Shown: in pieces, positions 60,155-64,000 of the stretch
Layout of the letters: each line of letters starts with the position of its first letter
Position numbering within the stretch: the stretch's first letter is position 1
From: Candidula unifasciata
Lineage: Eukaryota > Mollusca > Gastropoda > Stylommatophora > Geomitridae
Length of the DNA stretch: 64,000 nt
Direction of reading: 5' to 3'
Assembly (NCBI GenBank): GCA_905116865.2
Contig: CAJHNH020008401.1
Location: 421,001 to 485,000 of the forward strand
The notes under the pieces: model-generated
Databases searched by the model: none
Told to the model about the DNA's origin: nothing
The model's input: the letters and a program-made list of their open reading frames with translations, nothing else
Position numbers and translations under genes: made by a program

Positions 60155-60780
60155 TATCACAGTCTCTTGTGGAAAGATTGGCAGACTGTTGTCTCAGCAT
60201 ATGCACTAGCATACACACGCATTAAAAGCATACTGTAGCCAACGGAAGTGCTAAAACAAACAGCGACATTAGAAACGCAGTTTATCATGGATGGTAGCAG
60301 AAGTCACCAACAGATCAGCAGTTGCGCACGCGATCAATTTTAATCACATAATGGCACCACCAATATTGCGACAACAGGCATCGCGTCATTTTCTGACCCA
60401 AAAAAAAAAAAAAACCCCATTGCAAATGAAATCCACAGCTCACAGTATCACGCCATGCACTCAACTCAGAAGCTGGGCGACGAAACTATATCATTTCAGT
60501 CTACAAATGGAGCAAATAGGCAACAGCCACCGTCTGGCAGAAATTAAAAAATTTGCCAATGCTCCAAACAGTGTTATATCCCTTACGCCCTCCTTAGGAC
60601 GTAATTTTTTGTTATTTGAAGCCCCACCCTGGCTTTTGCCAGGGGCCACAATATAGGCAGGCCATCAATATGGCCAATTGTCTGAACGCGGTTTCTGGGA
60701 CCTCTCCACGGTGATCCTCATCCGCATGGTGGCACTATGTGTCATCTGGTGTTTATCGCTTGTGTGATGTCCTGGTGGGG
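60155..60780. repeat. Dispersed two-module repeat, copy 2
   Basis: Module A (60155-60560) is the reverse complement of about 15150-15600 (CATATGCACTAGCATACACA; AATATTGCGACAACAGGCAT). Module B (60580-60780) matches 14870-15070 in direct orientation (TTGCCAGGGGCCACAATATA; TGTTTATCGCTTGTGTGATG). A 121-codon frame inside is not a recognised protein. Confidence 0.7.
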
Positions 60781-60834
60781 TAGAAAGTCAGTCAGTCAGT
60801 CCAAACAGTGACCGTGCCTAGCATCCATTTTGAC

Positions 60835-62580
60835 CGGATTTTGACCCAGGATTGCTCCATGGATCACCTTTCTCCCCAGTTCTCTTCAATATTTTCACTG
60901 CTGTGGTGACAAAATATCATATCACATGTTAAGGAAGAACACTCTTATACGCTGATGACCTACTAGTGTACCGCCAAGGCAAGAATAGGGGCAGAATTGT
61001 ATAAGAACTCCAGAAGGAACTGGAACGCAGTCTGGTGTCAAACCTCGGGAGCACATATTAACCATGCAAAAGCTGCTGCAGCTTAGTTTTCTTCGAGTAA
61101 CCACAAAGTACACACAACAGCACCCTCTGTGCATACGAATGGGGAAGATACAAGGACTGAACTAAAATACACAGGAGCACGTTTTGATCGGAGCCTTAGC
61201 TGCAGATTCCAAGTTCATACTTTGAATCAACACGGTCAGATATTGTTTGGCTACAATGCGAGTTATGGCTGCCATGTATGGTAAACAAAGGCTGCTAGTC
61301 ATCATCTATCAGGGTTTATCCTCTCTGTCATAGAACATGCACTAACAATCCCCAACCTCAGCAAGACATAAATCGACAGACTGGAAAAGGTATAAAATAA
61401 AGCAATGCACACTATACTTGGCTGCATCAAAAACACATCATGTGGAGCAATAAGATACCTACTTGATCTTCGAGATTTAAGCAACAGAATTAAAATGGGC
61501 CAAGCGTGTGCCTACCTCAGAATTACTCGGGACATTACACACCCACTGCACGATGAACTAAATATACACTTAGTCTTAGTTGGGCCTGGCAGAAACAATA
61601 CTTCAAAGCGGAATTTCCCTTTAAGACATAAACTGTGGAGAGGAATGGATACCCATACCACATGAATACAAACAATACTTTGTGGTGGTTATCACCCTGA
61701 CAAGACAGTGCCGGGATTTAGCGCCACTAAAAGTTGATGCAGAAGTGAAAGCAGTGGTAGAGGAAAACACATCACCGGAAGATGCTGTTATATATACAAA
61801 TGGTTCTGTGATTCGTCAGAAGCAAAGTTCAGCACGGCAAGAATTGAAGGAAATGTTTTTAAAAGAGGACAATGGAGTGTTTCTACCACCGGCAGCATGA
61901 CAATGGAGGTCATGGATGGGACAAAGGAGCTAGAACGGCTGAAAACTCAGGAGTTCACCAATACATGTTTGCTCTCACCAATACATGTTTGCTCAGCGAC
62001 TCAATGATCATGCTTCAGAAGATCAAGGCATGGTACACACGGACACGATGGCTCCCATCTGATACAAAAGCGTTTTGTAAAATCGTTTTTTGTAAAATCA
62101 CTGGTGTGAAAGGCCTTTTTGTCTAAGGTCATCAATGCTGGTGTGAAAAATGGCAAAGAGAGGGTAGAACTGCTTCTCGTCTAGCAGTGTCCTGACTACC
62201 AGCACCCATCTTCTCCTTGACAGGCGAGACGTTTCATCAAAATGCCATACGAAGATGACATAAACGCCTGTAACATTTTTTCAGTTTATGCGTGTCCAGG
62301 TCCTCACAGGCGTAAATGGGAAAGATGCATGATCTTTGCTACTGAATAGACAGAGCAATTGATAGTCACCGTTTAATTTCCACCATGTTGTGTACGAAAT
62401 TTTCAATTTTCCTCAACTGCCATAAATAAAACCACTCAAAAGACATCCGTCGTTACATCAGCCCCAACAGAATGGGAGTTGTAAGCCTAAAAACACTTAG
62501 AGACATACTCTGGAACGAGATCGGAGCACTTATGACCATGTCCGATGTGCGGTTAAGATGATCTCTAGAGTGAATTTTTA
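60835..62580 (+). mobile_element. Degraded LINE: reverse transcriptase, RNase H and C-terminal parts
   Basis: Plus-strand pieces occur in the right order. They are GSPFSPVLFNIFTAV and YADDLLVYRQG (RT palm; YADD is the catalytic box), then CIKNTSCGAIRYLLDL (post-RT), DAVIYTNGSVIRQKQSS (first RNase H acidic box), CLLSDSMIMLQKIKAW (second box) and NRMGVVSLKTLRDILW (C-terminus, about 62470). Stops and shifts separate them. The closest type by eye is Jockey/I-like. Confidence 0.82.
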
Positions 62581-62906
62581 AACAAATGCTGAAAACTCAG
62601 TTCGGCTGTCTAATTGTAAAAAAATCTGGCCTAAACAGGAAGTGGGTCTGGAAGTCTAGCAGAAGGTAAAAGTGAGAGTTGTTTTCTTCCAGGGGACTGA
62701 TCTAGTTATGTGCTTCATCATCTAATTCTGGAGACAGGACTAGGTCAGTCGTCTTCTTGTCATCGTGAATGGAACAGTCTTCATCATTTCTGTTATAGAA
62801 CGTAGCTATTCTTGAAAAAGCCTTTCATTCCCCTATGTGTAGAATTATATCGCCACAGATTCCACGGCACCCGTAGCTGGCACAAGTGACAAACAAATAA
62901 ACAATT
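62581..62906. other. No recognisable gene
   Basis: Unique sequence between a LINE end and a foldback element. Confidence 0.45.
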
Positions 62907-63630
62907 CAGTTGTCGGCTGTCCTTTTAACTTTTAACGGTCCCAAATGATCTACGCAGAAAGTTAACTCTAACAGAGCCTCATTACGTCCTGCCCTACAAA
63001 CATTTAAAAGCTGTAACTCGGGAAAAATAAGGAACGAAAAGTATGAGGAAAATGGGGGAATTCTACTACTTACCGATATTGAAATCCTTTATACGTGAAA
63101 ACTGTGGCACAGAAGTTGCAAATAAGATGTGCGTCGGAGCTGGTGGTCTCCCAGGCATCTGAATGCTATCGCAGGCTATCCTCCGAATGAGGCTCCCAAA
63201 ATGTTGAGGCCGGAAATGTTCGCTGACCTTTTTTCGGCGAGTACAGTGCCACATCCGAGAGTATCCTCCGCGCCGCAAAAACATTGGAGGAAGCTGCAGG
63301 AGCTGCGGTAGCTGCTGCTCGTGAGTCCTAGCCATCTAGTTTAGCCCCTTCCGCGCCGCGCGTAGCGGCACAGGGGATACTCTCGGAGGTGGCACTATAG
63401 TCGGCGAAAAGCGGTCCGCAACTTACATATAACTCAGGCCCTGCCATAGGATAGCGCTATCGGCAGTATTCTCGCGTGTCGCAAATTTTTTGTGTCCGTA
63501 GTTAATCCTACTTTTGACACGGTTGAATCGCCGCAAAAGAAATGCAAATTTTAGATATGAGTGAGGCTCTGTTTGGGTTTACTTTTTGCGTAAATCATTT
63601 GGGACCGTTATTTAAAGGAGAGCCCAGTTG
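62907..63630. mobile_element. Foldback / long-terminal-inverted-repeat element
   Basis: The outer arms pair over about 75 bases: left CGGTCCCAAATGATCTACGC and AACAGAGCCTCA match the complement of right TGAGGCTCTGTT and GCGTAAATCATTTGGGACCG. An inner pair also matches: GTGCCACATCCGAGAGTATC (63250-63269 region) with GATACTCTCGGAGGTGGCAC (about 63375-63394). The interior is G+C-rich compared with its flanks. No protein and no clear target duplication are seen. Confidence 0.7.
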
Positions 63631-63639
63631 TCTGATCAT

Positions 63640-64000
63640 CAGTTCTCGTTATGCCTAGTGGCACATGAGGCTTCAGAGAGGACTTTCTATGCTTTCCTGT
63701 CCTGTGCAATCTTCAGTGCAGTTTTCCATGTCAAAGATGCCGCACTCAGGTCACTTTCCATCGTTCGTCTCTATGTTGTTTTTGGGCACCCCTGTTTTCT
63801 CTTTCACTCTGGTGTCCATGTGAGAGTTGTTGTGGCAGGTATATCAGAAGTCATTCTCATAACGTGGCCAAGCCATTTCCATCTTCTCTTGGTAATCATA
63901 CTGTCTAAAGTTTCTTGGTTTGTGGCTTGAAGTAGTTTAGTGTTTGAGATTGTATCTGGCCAGAGAATTTTGATAATTCTACGTAGACATGTGTGGTGGA
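63640..64000 (-). mobile_element. LINE ORF2 C-terminal fragment, running off the window
   Basis: On the minus strand from the right edge: CLRRIIKILWPDTISN, TKRRWKWLGHVMRM, a QGCPKTT/RRTMESDL segment and an AQDRKA tail. This fits the post-RT C-terminus of an invertebrate LINE. Two stops interrupt it. It differs in family from the fragments at 24.0 and 41.6 kb. Confidence 0.75.

Overview
The window looks like animal genomic DNA, most probably from a lophotrochozoan and perhaps a gastropod mollusc. The evidence is GT-AG introns up to about 22-35 kb, tRNA-derived SINEs, many hAT-type DNA transposons, Jockey/I-like and other LINE remnants, and an extreme load of minisatellites. The species assignment is inference. 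A 17-N assembly gap lies at 29321-29337. I found no rRNA, tRNA, CRISPR array or prokaryote-type operon.

One host gene dominates the window, on the + strand. Eight coding exons join in frame with perfect GT-AG borders: 18104(or 18092)-18167, 40180-40319, 43078-43220, 43364-44057, 44755-45594, 47122-47325, 49709-49863 and 52739-52814. They encode about 771-775 residues: a disordered N-terminal region with a PPPKPPR SH3-ligand motif, a CARD-like death-fold domain, a linker, and about ten ribonuclease-inhibitor-type leucine-rich repeats. I see no NACHT/NB-ARC ATPase, so it is an NLR-like CARD-LRR protein without the nucleotide-binding engine. A second first exon at 5036-5282 ends in the same phase and starts MGHTVSC, a textbook N-myristoylation signal next to a cysteine. 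The gene may therefore make a membrane-anchored and a soluble form from two promoters. Possible non-coding 5' leader exons lie at about 1.5-5 kb, and a likely poly(A) region lies near 55 kb.

Almost everything else is repeat. By hand tally, about a quarter of the window is minisatellite, mostly inside the introns of this gene. Five arrays of unrelated sequence share a 38-bp period (9.9-11.9, 18.6-19.5, 26.6-27.4, 47.4-48.1 and 53.4-54.3 kb). Other periods are 14, 23 (twice), 28, 30 (twice), 33 (twice), 42/43, 45, 51, 55, 58 and 81 bp. One array (49.2-49.7 kb) is a tandem duplication of the gene's own exon-7 splice acceptor. Two others (21.85-23.48 kb) were amplified from adjacent parts of a single LINE copy.

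Mobile elements by position: a degraded hAT transposon (5.6-7.9 kb), LINE RNase H remnant (12.0-12.8), SINE with 11-bp target duplication (13.0), hAT MITE with perfect 8-bp duplication (14.2), two-module dispersed repeat (14.9-15.6, second copy 60.2-60.8), amplified LINE (21.5-23.6), LINE tails (24.0, 25.6, 29.2), degraded hAT with BED-like finger (27.7-28.9), SINE with 13-bp duplication (37.1), a LINE end split by an 825-bp hAT element that itself carries another LINE tail (41.2-42.1), an opposing LINE RNase H fragment (42.1-42.7), LINE pieces (55.5, 58.7-59.2, 60.8-62.6), a foldback element (62.9-63.6) and a LINE tail running off the right edge.
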